From Nocardia neocaledoniensis (GTDB taxonomy: Bacteria > Actinomycetota > Actinomycetes > Mycobacteriales > Mycobacteriaceae), in contig NZ_QGTL01000001.1 of the NCBI RefSeq assembly GCF_003182135.1, positions 248,001-312,000 on the forward strand: DNA of 64,000 bases, in the 5' to 3' direction. How positions within the stretch are numbered: position 1 is the stretch's first letter; each line of letters starts with the position of its first letter. The notes beneath the pieces are model-generated. The model saw only the letters and a list, made by a program, of their open reading frames with translations. It did no database searches and was not told the origin of the DNA. Position numbers and translations under genes: made by a program. Of this stretch, positions 45,722 through 54,796 are shown one piece after another.

Positions 45722-45772
45722 AAGTTGACCGACGGTCCATATCGTTCGGATATCTGGACCGCTAGTCAACTT
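45722..45772. promoter_or_regulatory. large dyad between tetR and the zinc-type dehydrogenase gene
   Basis: AAGTTGAC (45722-45729) and GTCAACTT (45765-45772) are perfect inverted repeats flanking an inner GGTCC/GGACC pair. It ends 11 bp before the plus-strand start and begins 36 bp before the TetR start. Confidence 0.6.
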
Positions 45773-45783
45773 ATGGAGTTCTG

Positions 45784-46749
45784 ATGCGAGCAATCGTAAT
45801 GACCACGACCGGCGCACCCGAGGTGCTGGCGCCTCGTGACCTCGACGACCCGGCACCCGCGGCGGGGCAGGTCCTCGTCCGCGCGTCGGCCGTGCCCGTG
45901 CTCTACCCCGAGACCAAGGTGCGCGCGGGCGCGTTTCCGTTCCCCGCGCCGCTGCCCGCGGTGTTCGGTTTCCAAGCGGCGGGCACGATCGTCGATCTCG
46001 GTGCCGGGGTCGACCCCGCGCTGCTCGGCGCGCGGGTCGTCGCCGCCACCAGCGGTTTCGGCGCGTACGCCGAACTTGTTGCCGCCGATCAGGATTCGGT
46101 GACGCTCATTCCGGACGGCCTCGGCACGGAGGCCGCGGCCGCCATCCAGATGCCGGGATCGGTCGCCCTGGCCCTGATCGCGACCGCCGCCCTCACACCC
46201 GGTGAGACCGTGCTGGTCGAGGCGGGCGCGACCGGCGTCGGCAGCTGCCTCGTCCAGCTCTGCGCGGCGCGCGGGGTCCGGGTGATCGCGACCGCCGGTG
46301 GCCCGGAGAAGGCCACGCTGGCGCGCGCACACGGCGCGGCGGCGGTGCTCGACCATGCCACGCCGGACTGGGCGGATCGCCTCGGCGAGGTGTTGTCCGG
46401 CGGCACCGTCGACGTGGTGTTCGACTCGATCGGCGGGGAGTCCCTGACACCGCTGCTCGACCATGTCACCCCGCTGCGCGGGCGCATCCTCAGTTATGGC
46501 TGGCTCGCCGGCGCCCCCGCGCAGCTCGGCGCCGCCGACCTGATTCTGCGCGGGCTCACCCTCACCGGCTGCGCCGGAGCGGCGTGGCTCGGCACCGTCG
46601 CCGCCCAGCGCTCGGCCGCGCTCGACGCCGCGGCACGTGGCCTGCTGAGTGTCGACATCGATGCGACGCTGCCGCTGGATGCCGCGGCCGAGGCGCATCG
46701 CAAGCTGGAGGACCGCGCGGCGTTCGGCGCGGTGCTGTTGCGCCCGTAG
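45784..46749 (+). CDS. medium-chain alcohol dehydrogenase / quinone oxidoreductase
   Basis: A 321-residue MDR-family reductase (NADPH:quinone oxidoreductase type, usually without zinc). The N-terminal part is MRAIVMTTTGAPEVLAPRDL, and the GroES-like domain has FGFQAAGTIVDLGAGVDP. The nucleotide-binding motif is VLVEAGATGVGSCLVQLCAA near residue 145. Zinc ligands are absent. It likely reduces quinones or enones with NADPH. It is under the divergent TetR gene, a common quinone-stress arrangement, though the inducer is not known. Confidence 0.88.
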   Translation: MRAIVMTTTGAPEVLAPRDLDDPAPAAGQVLVRASAVPVLYPETKVRAGAFPFPAPLPAVFGFQAAGTIVDLGAGVDPALLGARVVAATSGFGAYAELVAADQDSVTLIPDGLGTEAAAAIQMPGSVALALIATAALTPGETVLVEAGATGVGSCLVQLCAARGVRVIATAGGPEKATLARAHGAAAVLDHATPDWADRLGEVLSGGTVDVVFDSIGGESLTPLLDHVTPLRGRILSYGWLAGAPAQLGAADLILRGLTLTGCAGAAWLGTVAAQRSAALDAAARGLLSVDIDATLPLDAAAEAHRKLEDRAAFGAVLLRP

Positions 46750-46847
46750 CCGATCGAGGCCGGTCCGGCTGAAACCCTCTCTGTTACTTGGCGATTCGAC
46801 CATAATCGATATGGCGGAGCGGTGCGGACCGGGTGGGGGTGGCCGAG

Positions 46848-48815
46848 ATGACATCCAGCAATGATCGAGAAATCCTGCGCCTGCGGATCGAATCCGAGAT
46901 CTCCGACGCCGTCGGCGAACTGCCGGGCCGGTCGAAGAACGTCTACACCGCCCTGCTGCTGGACGGCCGCAGGCAGTGGCGACTGCTGCTGCACCGCTCC
47001 CAGCCCGCGCCCGCGAGCCGATGCGACGGGCTGTTCCTCGGTCCGCGCGGCGTGTTCGCCCTGAACATCGTCGACGAGTTGCCCGGTGCGGCGCAGATCC
47101 GCAGGCTCCGCGCCCAGGCCGAACAGCTGTTCGCCGGGGTCACCATCGCGCCGCACGGCAACGAATTCGTCTGCGAGACGGTCGAGTTGGTCTTCGTCCT
47201 GCCGGTCGGGCGGCAGCCGGCGACCGACGGCCGTTTCGTCGTCACCACGGACGCGACCCTGCGTTCCCTGCTCACCCGCGACCGGGTCATGACGGCCGCG
47301 GCGGTCGACGCGCTCGCCGAGCACACCGGCCGCCGCAGCACCGACTATCAGCTGATCCCGACTGTCGTCCCCGCGCGGGCCGCCGAGACCGACGGTCTGC
47401 TCGCGGCCGCCGATCTGCGCGCCGACCAGGTCACCCAGGCGCTGTCGAAACCGTTCCCGTCGTGGTTGGCATTTCTCGATCCCGCGCAGAACGCGCTGGT
47501 TTCGCGCAACTACAACGGTCCGGCGCGGATCGTGGGGCCGGCGGGGACGGGGAAGACCGTTCTCGCCCTGCATCGGATGGCGTATCGGTCGCGGCGCTCG
47601 ACGGGGCCGCTGCTGTACACCACGCTGGTCAAGAATCTGCCGCCGTACCAGAAGACCGCTTTCGCGCGGCTCTCGCCACACACGGCCCACCGTGCGGAGT
47701 TCACGAACCTGCACGCGTGGGCGCGGGAGCTGCTCGTGCGTCGGCGAATCCCCGTCACCATGGACATGGATCAGGCGGACAACGCGTTCGCCAAGGCCTG
47801 GTCGCGGGCGGGTGCCCACGGACCGCTCGCCGAGATCTCCGTCGACATTCGATACTGGCGGGAAGAGATCGACCGCGTGATCAAGGGTCGCGGGCTCGGC
47901 CTCGACGACTTCGCCCACTATGCCGGTCTGCTGCGCCGCGGCAGAAGGGTGGCACTGCACGAAGGCAGCCGTGAGCTGGTGTGGGACCTCTACCGGCAGT
48001 ATGAGCGTCTCCGCCTGGAAGCCCGGTTCCACGACGCCAATGATGTGATCGCCCTCGCGCTGAATCAGCTTCGCGCCGAACCGCTCGAGCGGCCGTACGC
48101 CATGGTGGTCGTCGACGAGGTCCAGGACATCACCGTTCAGAGTCTGCGGCTGGTGCGCGAACTCACCGGGAACGCGGCCGACGCGCTGCTGCTGGTGGGC
48201 GACGGACAGCAGCGGATCTATGCCGGTGGCTGGCGGCTGATCGACGCCGGTATCCGCGTCGTCGGCCGCAGCGAGATCCTGACGAAGAACTACCGCAATC
48301 GCAGGGCCATCGTCGAATTCGCCGCCGCGCTGCCCGGTGCCGCGTCGATCCGGGATCTGGAGCCAGAGGAAGGCCACCTCCTCGCGAGAGCCGAAACCGC
48401 GCTGCCCGGTGGCCGCGTCGACCACTGGGCGGGACCTTCCGACGACCTCCCCAGCGCCGTGATCGCCCAGATCGCAAGGCTGCGTGCCGAGGGGGTCGCC
48501 GACGAGGACATCGCGATCATCACCATGACCACGCTCGAGGCCGACCGGCTGCTGCTCGCGCTCAAAAGAGGCGGCATCCCCACCCAGAACATGGAACAGT
48601 TCCACGGGGCCGACGACGAAGCGGGCGTGAAGGTCGGCAACGTCTACCGCGCCAAGGGCCTGGATTTCCGCGCCGTCATCCACCCGTTCGCCGAACCCGC
48701 GCCCCCGACGACCGACGCGGAGCGTGAGCGTCACGAACTGACCATGCGGCGGCAGTTCGTGGCGGTGACCAGGGCCCGCGATTTCGTCTGGTTGGGCGTG
48801 GTCCGGGGCGGATGA
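46848..48815 (+). CDS. UvrD-like SF1 helicase with a degenerate NERD-like N-terminal domain
   Basis: A 655-residue protein with all main UvrD/Rep motifs: Walker A RIVGPAGTGKTVLALHRMAY near residue 230, motif II AMVVVDEVQDITVQS, motif III LLLVGDGQQRIYAGGW, motif IV TKNYRNRRAIV, motif V VKVGNVYRAKGLDFRAVIH and motif VI FVAVTRARDFVWLG. Residues 1-120 resemble a NERD domain: the D of RCDGLFLGPRGVF (D60) is kept, but the E-x-K pair is NIV at 73-75, so nuclease function is probably lost. ATG at 46848 is chosen; an in-frame GTG at 46833 is possible. CATAAT at 46801-46806 is a -10 candidate. A hairpin ends the unit before the NERD-TM gene. Its DNA or RNA target is unknown. Confidence 0.88.
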   Translation: MTSSNDREILRLRIESEISDAVGELPGRSKNVYTALLLDGRRQWRLLLHRSQPAPASRCDGLFLGPRGVFALNIVDELPGAAQIRRLRAQAEQLFAGVTIAPHGNEFVCETVELVFVLPVGRQPATDGRFVVTTDATLRSLLTRDRVMTAAAVDALAEHTGRRSTDYQLIPTVVPARAAETDGLLAAADLRADQVTQALSKPFPSWLAFLDPAQNALVSRNYNGPARIVGPAGTGKTVLALHRMAYRSRRSTGPLLYTTLVKNLPPYQKTAFARLSPHTAHRAEFTNLHAWARELLVRRRIPVTMDMDQADNAFAKAWSRAGAHGPLAEISVDIRYWREEIDRVIKGRGLGLDDFAHYAGLLRRGRRVALHEGSRELVWDLYRQYERLRLEARFHDANDVIALALNQLRAEPLERPYAMVVVDEVQDITVQSLRLVRELTGNAADALLLVGDGQQRIYAGGWRLIDAGIRVVGRSEILTKNYRNRRAIVEFAAALPGAASIRDLEPEEGHLLARAETALPGGRVDHWAGPSDDLPSAVIAQIARLRAEGVADEDIAIITMTTLEADRLLLALKRGGIPTQNMEQFHGADDEAGVKVGNVYRAKGLDFRAVIHPFAEPAPPTTDAERERHELTMRRQFVAVTRARDFVWLGVVRGG

Positions 48816-48857
48816 GCGGGCCGACGGCGAGGTCGCGCGGCGAGAGCGGAAATCGGG

Positions 48858-48882
48858 GTTGCCGATCTCGTTGCTCGGCAAC
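48858..48882 (+). terminator. hairpin between the helicase and NERD genes
   Basis: GTTGCCGA (48858-48865) pairs with TCGGCAAC (48875-48882). It follows the helicase stop by 43 bases. A CCAGG/CCTGG palindrome and a TATCCT/TAGGGT -10 candidate at 48908-48929 lie between it and the next start, suggesting a separate promoter for the NERD gene. Confidence 0.5.
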
Positions 48883-48953
48883 AGGATTCGGTTTCGGTGT
48901 GGCTGATCCAGGTCGTATCCTGGTAGGGTCCGCATTCGGTTGCACAGGGGGTC

Positions 48954-51935
48954 GTGGTGATCGTCGTTGTCGCGGACGAATCCGAGCTCGAAGGCGCAGA
49001 AGAGGTCGTCGCGGCGGCGATCCGGGACTGGACGTCCGAGGCGGGTGGTATCGCGGTTTTCCGCTGCCATGTGCCGGAGAGCCGCGGCGGATCCGTCGAG
49101 GTCGACGCGCTCGTGTGCACGCCGCAGGGCGCCACCGTCATCGAGGTGAAGGGGTTCACCGCCCGCCAGGACGGCACGCTCGCCACCCCGCCGAACGGCC
49201 CGTGGACGGTCGACGGCACGGAGGCCGCGCTCTATCACGCCGTCCGGGTGCCCAATCCGTTCGTCCAGGTGCGGCGGCAGGTGTTCGCCGCCAAGAACCT
49301 GCTGCAACAGTCCGGCATCTTCGGCTGGGTGAACGCGGTGGTGGTGCTGGTCCCCCAGCCCGGTTCGCGGATCACCCTCGAGGAATCGCGCATCGCCGAC
49401 GGCTACCGCGCGGTGCTGATCGACCGCGACGATGCGTCCGCGCTGCACGACTACTTCCACGCTGAGACCGGACGCACGGTCCGGCTCAGCGTCAACGACG
49501 TGCGCCGGGTCTTCGACGCATTGAACCTCGCCCACCTGCTGCCGAGCCGGGTCGAGCTGGCGGATCAGGGATTCCCCGCCCGCCTCGCGCCGACCACCAG
49601 CAGCCGCCCCGCCCCGACCGCCCCCGAGCAGGAGGAGAAGAAGGACACCTCGGCGGTTCGCGCCGACGCGGGCGCCACGTCGCCGCTGAGTATCCGGGCG
49701 AGCGCGCCGGCGTTCCTCGCCGCGATCGATCGACTCGCGCATCGGCCCCGCAGGTCGGGCGAGCCGGACAGGGAACAGCGAATCCAGGACCCCGAAGCGG
49801 GTACCGGTGCCGACGACCGGTCAGCGGTTGATGCGGGTGCGTCGGGGTCGGTGAACGGGGCCGCTGCGGCTGAGGCCGCCGTCGATGACCGCTCGCGGGT
49901 CGCTGGTTCTGCCGGGGAGACCCACGGCGTCAACACAGCGCGGCAAGAACCCGCGAAGGGCCACGCCACATCCGGAGCCGACGCGGACGGCCGGAGCCAT
50001 GGCGCGGAGTCGGCGACGGGCACCGTGGATGCCGAGCCCGCCTCAGCCGGTCCCGGTGGTCAGGGGAACGCGGCCGGGAAAGTAGCGCCCGCAGACACCG
50101 CTCCCGCGGATGACCACCGCGAGACGACCGATGGTTCGCAGACTGCCGAGAGCGGCAGTCGGTTCCTCGGAACGTCCGCCGGCCAAGCCGCCGCTGCCAC
50201 GGCGACGGGCGGCGCGATCGTGGCAGCAGCAGGCGCATCCGCCGCCCGGAAGAGCGCGGAGGAAACCTCCACCCCACAGGCCGAGGGATCCGCGGAACCT
50301 GCTTCGCCGGAGACCGATACGACCCGAGCAGACGTCCCACCAGGCAGAGAGGCGGCGGAGGCGACAGCAGGAGCCACCAAGCCGGTTGATGGCGTACCCA
50401 CTCCCCCGGCCCCGGTCTCGACTGCGGGCCCTGTAGGCGAAGCCGGCAGCAACGCTGCGGGTCCGGCAAATCCCGACGCGACTGCGGCAGAAGGTGCGGG
50501 GCCAGCCGCGGTAACAGCAGATGCGGCCGCCGGTGTAGTGGCGGCAGCGGACGCGGAAGGGCCCCATGCCACCCGTCAGAAAGCAGAAGACGAGGCACGC
50601 GAGGGCAGCGCGACAGGATCCTCGACCGTGGAAACCCCAGCCTCGCACCATGACCCGGGAGCGGGACCCTCGTCCACGGAAACGCCTGACTCGCATCATG
50701 ATCCGGACGGGACCGGTGGCGCGGGCACCGATGGCGCGACAGCGGGCGAAACCGCCGGCCACGGTGCGGTTCCGAGCGAATCCGTCGCATCACGTGAATC
50801 CACCGAGCCCTCGGTCGCGAGCAGTCTCGGCCCACGGACCGCAGAGTCCGAGCCCGACGTCGTTTCGCTCATCAAGTCGCCGACGGCCGGGCGATCGGGC
50901 GAGCCGGACCTCCCGGCACCATCGGAGATCGCCACCACGCACGACACCGCGCGCGAAGACGGCCGGGAACCGGACCGCGACGGCGAGGACGCCTCGTGGC
51001 AACAGCCGGCGGAACCCTCCCATCGCGGGCGATCGTCCGCTGCGACCGCGACAGCGGCCGGGCTCGGGGCAGCGGCCGGTGCCGCGAGCGCCGCAGCTTG
51101 GTCGGCGCAGTCGTCGAGCGACCCTCGCCCCGCCCAGCAGTACGGGACCGGTGAGCAGTACGAGTCCGGCGAGCAGTACGACAGCTCGGAACACTGGTCG
51201 CAGTGGGTCGAGCAGGATCGGCGCGCCCCACGGCAGTCCCTGTCGAGCCGGGTGCGGGAACGCGTCGGCGGACGGTCGAGCGGGCCCTCCCTGCTCGACC
51301 GGTGGCGCAACACGCCGGTCCGCGAGCGGCGTCCGCGGCGCCGGGCGTGGGTGCGGATCGGTCCCGGCGTGGGACTGATCCTGTTCATCGTCCTGTTCGG
51401 GGCCGGGTTCTTCGCCATCACGGCGGTCAACGCGAGCCGGTTCGAGATGTCGGACTACGACCGGATGTGTGGCGACCGCAAACCGTTCCCCAATGCCGCG
51501 GAGTATCAGCGCGACGGCGCGCGGCCGATCTATCTGTCCGGCGAGCTGGCCACCATGGTGGCGACGAGCGAGTCCAGCGCGTGGCGGCCCAGCGACACCT
51601 CCTCGGTGCAGCTCATCGCCTGCATGCAGCAGGTGAGTCTGGGCGACCTCGTGGTGACCTGCCAGTATCCGCCCGCGCCCGGCGAACCCATCGGGCGCAC
51701 CGTCAACCTGTTCCGGGCGACCTACGAGGTCACCGTCTACGAGTTGCGCACGGGGCGGGAGGTCGCGCGCGCGACCATGGCCGGCGAACGCTATTCGGCC
51801 GACCCCGCCAACACCGACCCGGATCGCTGCCGTGGCGCGGCCGACGCGCCGGACTATCTCGGCCGCAGGCTCGGTCAGCCGTCTACCGCTCAGGTCACGG
51901 GCTTCCTCGCGCCGCTGGTCCACGCCGACCGCTGA
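48954..51935 (+). CDS. NERD-domain membrane protein with a long disordered linker
   Basis: A 993-residue, multi-part protein. Residues 1-200 are a NERD (nuclease-related) domain with an intact putative active site: VEVDALV (E49, D51) and TVIEVKGF (E64, K66). Residues about 215-745 are Ala/Thr/Glu/Gly/Pro-rich and low complexity, with a repeated ETPxSHHDP block. After a basic stretch (residues 780-803), a single membrane helix spans roughly 804-827 (VGLILFIVLFGAGFFAITAV). The last ~165 residues, predicted outside the membrane, contain Cys pairs (RMCGDR, LIACMQQ, VTCQYP, DRCRGA). The start is GTG GTG at 48954-48959; the first is used. The topology puts the nuclease-like domain in the cytoplasm. 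Function unknown; it is next to the NERD-like helicase. Confidence 0.85.
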   Translation: MVIVVVADESELEGAEEVVAAAIRDWTSEAGGIAVFRCHVPESRGGSVEVDALVCTPQGATVIEVKGFTARQDGTLATPPNGPWTVDGTEAALYHAVRVPNPFVQVRRQVFAAKNLLQQSGIFGWVNAVVVLVPQPGSRITLEESRIADGYRAVLIDRDDASALHDYFHAETGRTVRLSVNDVRRVFDALNLAHLLPSRVELADQGFPARLAPTTSSRPAPTAPEQEEKKDTSAVRADAGATSPLSIRASAPAFLAAIDRLAHRPRRSGEPDREQRIQDPEAGTGADDRSAVDAGASGSVNGAAAAEAAVDDRSRVAGSAGETHGVNTARQEPAKGHATSGADADGRSHGAESATGTVDAEPASAGPGGQGNAAGKVAPADTAPADDHRETTDGSQTAESGSRFLGTSAGQAAAATATGGAIVAAAGASAARKSAEETSTPQAEGSAEPASPETDTTRADVPPGREAAEATAGATKPVDGVPTPPAPVSTAGPVGEAGSNAAGPANPDATAAEGAGPAAVTADAAAGVVAAADAEGPHATRQKAEDEAREGSATGSSTVETPASHHDPGAGPSSTETPDSHHDPDGTGGAGTDGATAGETAGHGAVPSESVASRESTEPSVASSLGPRTAESEPDVVSLIKSPTAGRSGEPDLPAPSEIATTHDTAREDGREPDRDGEDASWQQPAEPSHRGRSSAATATAAGLGAAAGAASAAAWSAQSSSDPRPAQQYGTGEQYESGEQYDSSEHWSQWVEQDRRAPRQSLSSRVRERVGGRSSGPSLLDRWRNTPVRERRPRRRAWVRIGPGVGLILFIVLFGAGFFAITAVNASRFEMSDYDRMCGDRKPFPNAAEYQRDGARPIYLSGELATMVATSESSAWRPSDTSSVQLIACMQQVSLGDLVVTCQYPPAPGEPIGRTVNLFRATYEVTVYELRTGREVARATMAGERYSADPANTDPDRCRGAADAPDYLGRRLGQPSTAQVTGFLAPLVHADR

Positions 51936-52022
51936 CGCGCTTGACCTCGAGCGCACTCGAGGTAGCAAGATCACCGGGTGCCTCGCGCACGCCCGACACC
52001 GGCGCTACCCGGCGACGGTCGC

Positions 52023-52059
52023 GCCTCCGCCGGTTTCCCGTACACCCACCGGCGGAGGC
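52023..52059. terminator. 12-bp hairpin terminator after the NERD gene
   Basis: GCCTCCGCCGGT (52023-52034) and ACCGGCGGAGGC (52048-52059) are perfect complements around a 13-base loop, between the converging NERD and yciI genes. Confidence 0.75.
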
Positions 52060-52071
52060 CGTCGGGAACGA

Positions 52072-52107
52072 CGACAGCCGCACACCCGAAAGGGCATGCG
52101 GCTGTCG
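52072..52107. terminator. 11-bp hairpin terminator before yciI's 3' end
   Basis: CGACAGCCGCA (52072-52082) and TGCGGCTGTCG (52097-52107) are perfect complements. With 52023-52059 it makes a double barrier between convergent transcription from both sides. Confidence 0.75.
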
Positions 52108-52118
52108 CGGTTCGGGGA

Positions 52119-52385
52119 TCAGGCCGAGAGCGTGATCTCCCATTCGAAGATCGTCAGATCCGACGCACCGGTGGTGTGCAGCGGATCGGTGTGCGCGAGC
52201 GCCGTTGCGGCGTCCAGGCTTTCGGCCGACACGACGTACGCGCCGCCCGTCCCGTCGGTGAACTTCCCGCTCTCCACCAGCTGCCCCTCGGCGAGGAGAC
52301 GCTGCAGGAACTCGCGGTGCGGTTCGACCACGGACTCTTCGAAAGCCGGTGTGCGCATGACCATCACGAGGTACTTGTTGCTCAC
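52119..52385 (-). CDS. YciI-family small protein
   Basis: An 88-residue YciI/YCII-like protein: [20 protein letters not shown], then [20 protein letters not shown] with [19 protein letters not shown], the ferredoxin-like fold family with a conserved His (HREF and HTDP). Function unknown; family members are dimeric and sometimes linked to redox or sigma-factor genes. GTG at 52383-52385 overlaps the nusB stop by four bases, so it is co-translated with nusB. Confidence 0.9.
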   Translation of the reverse strand: MSNKYLVMVMRTPAFEESVVEPHREFLQRLLAEGQLVESGKFTDGTGGAYVVSAESLDAATALAHTDPLHTTGASDLTIFEWEITLSA

Positions 52386-52897
52386 GCCCGGTCCTCCGGG
52401 GCGGGCCGCGCGGCACGGGTGGCCGCCGCGGCGGCGCGCACCTGCGGCGCCACCTGGACGACCTGGCCGAGCACACCGTTCACGAACGACGGCGAGTCGT
52501 CGGTGGACAGCTCCTTGGCCAGCTCGACGGCCTCGTCGACCGCGACCACCGGCGGAACGTCGGTGGCGTGGAACAACTCCCACACCGCGATCCGCAGAAT
52601 CGCCCGGTCGACGGCGGGCAGGCGCGCCAGCGTCCAGTCCTGCAGGTAGCCCTCGATGGTGCCGTCGACCCGGTCCAGGTCGTCGGCGACGCCCTCGACG
52701 AGCACGCCCGTGTAGGCGTGCACCGGCGCCACGCTCTGGTCACGGGTGGCCAGTTCCGCGCGTTCGGCGAGCAGGTCCGAGACGTCGACGTCGCGCGCCT
52801 CCGCCTCGAACAGCAGGTCCACGGCCCGGCGGCGCGCCTTGTGGCGCGCGCCGAGCTTCTTGAACGAGCCCTTCTTGTCTGCCGGGGAGTCCGTCAC
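52382..52897 (-). CDS. nusB: transcription antitermination factor NusB
   Basis: A 171-residue NusB, the helical protein that binds boxA RNA with NusE to support rRNA transcription. The start [20 protein letters not shown] carries the Arg-rich RNA-binding helix. Further typical parts are [20 protein letters not shown] and [20 protein letters not shown], with FVNGVLGQV close to the C-terminus. An additional Ala-rich tail of ~25 residues follows. It is two bases after the efp stop. Confidence 0.95.
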   Translation of the reverse strand: MTDSPADKKGSFKKLGARHKARRRAVDLLFEAEARDVDVSDLLAERAELATRDQSVAPVHAYTGVLVEGVADDLDRVDGTIEGYLQDWTLARLPAVDRAILRIAVWELFHATDVPPVVAVDEAVELAKELSTDDSPSFVNGVLGQVVQVAPQVRAAAAATRAARPAPEDRA

Positions 52898-52899
52898 GA

Positions 52900-53463
52900 T
52901 CAGGCGTTGACGCGGCCGAGGTAGCTGCCGTCGCGCGAGTCGATCTTCAGCTTGTCACCGGTGTTGATGAACAGCGGGACCTGCACCTCGGCGCCGGTTT
53001 CCAGGGTGGCGGGCTTGGTGCCACCGGTGGACCGATCGCCCTGCAGGCCGATGTCGGTGTGCTGCACGAGCAGCTCGATGGTGACGGGGAGCTCGACGAA
53101 CAGCGGCGCGTCCTCGTGCACGGCGACCTGCACACCCATGTTCTCCAGCAGGAAACGCGCGCCCTGACCGATGGTGGCCTCCGGGATGGAGATCTGGTCG
53201 TAGGTCTCGCCGTCCATGAAGATGTAGTCGGTACCGTCGTGGTACAGGTAGGTCATGTCGCGACGGTCGACGGTCGCGGTCTCCACCTTGACGCCCGCGT
53301 TGAAGGTCTTGTCGACGACCTTGCCGGACACGACGTTCTTCAGCTTGGTCCGCACGAAGGCGGGGCCCTTACCCGGCTTCACGTGCTGGAATTCGACGAT
53401 CTGCTGGAGCTGACCGTCGATCTTCAGCACAAGGCCGTTCTTGAAGTCGCTGGTGTCCGCCAC
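52900..53463 (-). CDS. efp: translation elongation factor P
   Basis: A 187-residue EF-P that rescues ribosomes stalled at polyproline. The N-terminal KOW domain carries the loop [20 protein letters not shown], with Lys32 at its tip in the PGKGP form typical of actinobacterial EF-P that works without hydroxylysine. Domain II/III end with [22 protein letters not shown] at 53461-53463. The gene lies 46 bases after pepQ and directly before nusB, the standard efp-nusB order. Confidence 0.97.
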   Translation of the reverse strand: MADTSDFKNGLVLKIDGQLQQIVEFQHVKPGKGPAFVRTKLKNVVSGKVVDKTFNAGVKVETATVDRRDMTYLYHDGTDYIFMDGETYDQISIPEATIGQGARFLLENMGVQVAVHEDAPLFVELPVTIELLVQHTDIGLQGDRSTGGTKPATLETGAEVQVPLFINTGDKLKIDSRDGSYLGRVNA

Positions 53464-53509
53464 TGTCCTCGGATCTCCTCGTTCGTTACTGCGGTCTCTG
53501 GGACCGGCG

Positions 53510-54631
53510 TCACTCGACGACGGTCAGGTCTTTGCTGGTGAGGGTGAGCAGGTCCGGGCCCGCCTCGCGGACCACGAGCGTGTCCTCGATCCGGACCCCG
53601 CCGCGGCCGGGAAGGTACACACCAGGTTCGACGGTCACCGCCACGCCAGCAAGAAGTGTACCGGTACTCGTTTTCGCGACTCCCGGCGCTTCGTGGATCT
53701 GCAGGCCGACGCCGTGTCCGAGGCCGTGCACGAACTGCGGCCCGTACCCGGCCTCCTCGATGACGACCCGCGCCGCCGCGTCCACCTCCGAGGTCCCGGC
53801 CCCCGGCTTCAGCGCTTCCCTGCCGGCCCGTTGTGAGCGGGCGACCAGGTCGTAGATCTCGCGCTGCCAGTCCGCGGGGCGGCCGAGCACCAGGGTGCGG
53901 GTCATATCGGAGTGGTAGCCGTCGACGACCGCGCCGAAGTCGAGTTTCACGAAGTCGCCGGTGGCCAGCACGGCGCCGGTCGGGCGGTGGTGCGGGACGG
54001 CGGAGTTCACCCCGGTGGCGACGATGGTCTCGAACGAGACGGCCTCCGCGCCGTGCTCGAACATCGCCCACTCGAGATCACGGGCGACCTGCCGTTCGGT
54101 GCGTCCCGGGCGCAGCAGCCCGCGCTCGAGCAGGCTCGCCAGGCCCGCGTCGGCCGCCGCGCACGCCGCGCGCAGCTGCGCGATCTCGTAGGCGTCCTTG
54201 ACCATGCGCAGCTGCTCGACCAGGCCGTTCGTCGGAACCAGCTGCAGGCCGGTCCGCTGTTCCACGAACGACTGGTGCTCGGCGACGGTCACCACATGGC
54301 TCTCGAAGCCGACGCGGCCGAGCTGCCACTCACCGGCCAGCTCCAGGATGCGGCGCGCGGTGGCGCGGGCGATCTCGGCCCGCAGGTCCGGGACCTGCGC
54401 CGCGACCTGCGCGGAGTAGCGGCCGTCGGTGCCGATGACGGTGCGCTCCTCGGCGCCGCGCATGTCCCACGAGTGCACCAGCAGGACCGCGTTCGAGCCG
54501 GTGAAGCCGGTCAGGTAGCGGATGTTGACCAGATCGGTCACCAGCAGCGCGTCGACGCCGTTCTCCACCAGCAGGCTCCGCAGGGCGCCACGCCGTGCCG
54601 CGTGGTCTGGGCCCGTGTAGTCAGCACACAT
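53510..54631 (-). CDS. pepQ: M24-family Xaa-Pro aminopeptidase/dipeptidase
   Basis: A 373-residue pita-bread metalloprotease that cleaves X-Pro bonds. The five metal ligands are visible: two Asp in [20 protein letters not shown] near residue 237, His in [15 protein letters not shown] near residue 305, Glu in [15 protein letters not shown] and the last Glu in VRIEDTLVV. An N-terminal creatinase-like domain ([20 protein letters not shown]) precedes them. ATG at 54629-54631. Its position ahead of efp is conserved in Mycobacteriales. Confidence 0.95.
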   Translation of the reverse strand: MCADYTGPDHAARRGALRSLLVENGVDALLVTDLVNIRYLTGFTGSNAVLLVHSWDMRGAEERTVIGTDGRYSAQVAAQVPDLRAEIARATARRILELAGEWQLGRVGFESHVVTVAEHQSFVEQRTGLQLVPTNGLVEQLRMVKDAYEIAQLRAACAAADAGLASLLERGLLRPGRTERQVARDLEWAMFEHGAEAVSFETIVATGVNSAVPHHRPTGAVLATGDFVKLDFGAVVDGYHSDMTRTLVLGRPADWQREIYDLVARSQRAGREALKPGAGTSEVDAAARVVIEEAGYGPQFVHGLGHGVGLQIHEAPGVAKTSTGTLLAGVAVTVEPGVYLPGRGGVRIEDTLVVREAGPDLLTLTSKDLTVVE

Positions 54632-54712
54632 GGGTCAACGCTACCGCTGAACCGACGACACGTCGGCGGCGCGTTCCGCGCGGTGGGCGCGTCGGTCGAC
54701 CCGAAATTGACC

Positions 54713-54747
54713 ATGTGGATATTCACAGGGGCCGGAGTTGTCCACAT
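54713..54747. promoter_or_regulatory. two inverted DnaA-box-like sites, pepQ-prepilin peptidase divergent region
   Basis: TTGTCCACA (54738-54746) is the perfect mycobacterial DnaA-box consensus; TGTGGATAT (54714-54722) reads ATATCCACA on the other strand, one base off TTATCCACA. Together they make a 7-bp dyad ATGTGGA (54713-54719) / TCCACAT (54741-54747). No origin-type cluster is present, so it may be a DnaA-responsive promoter or chance. Confidence 0.4.
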
Positions 54748-54796
54748 TCGCGATCGCGACCTGGATCGGGCGGGCTGCGCCCAGCACGATCGACAC

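Noticed and set aside
46494..49742. 1,082-residue minus-strand open frame opposite the helicase and NERD genes.
   Set aside because: Antisense shadow in high-GC DNA; the plus-strand helicase motifs are decisive.
54713..54747. Replication origin suggested by DnaA-box-like sites.
   Set aside because: Only two boxes, no dnaA/dnaN genes and no AT-rich unwinding region; kept only as a possible regulatory site.
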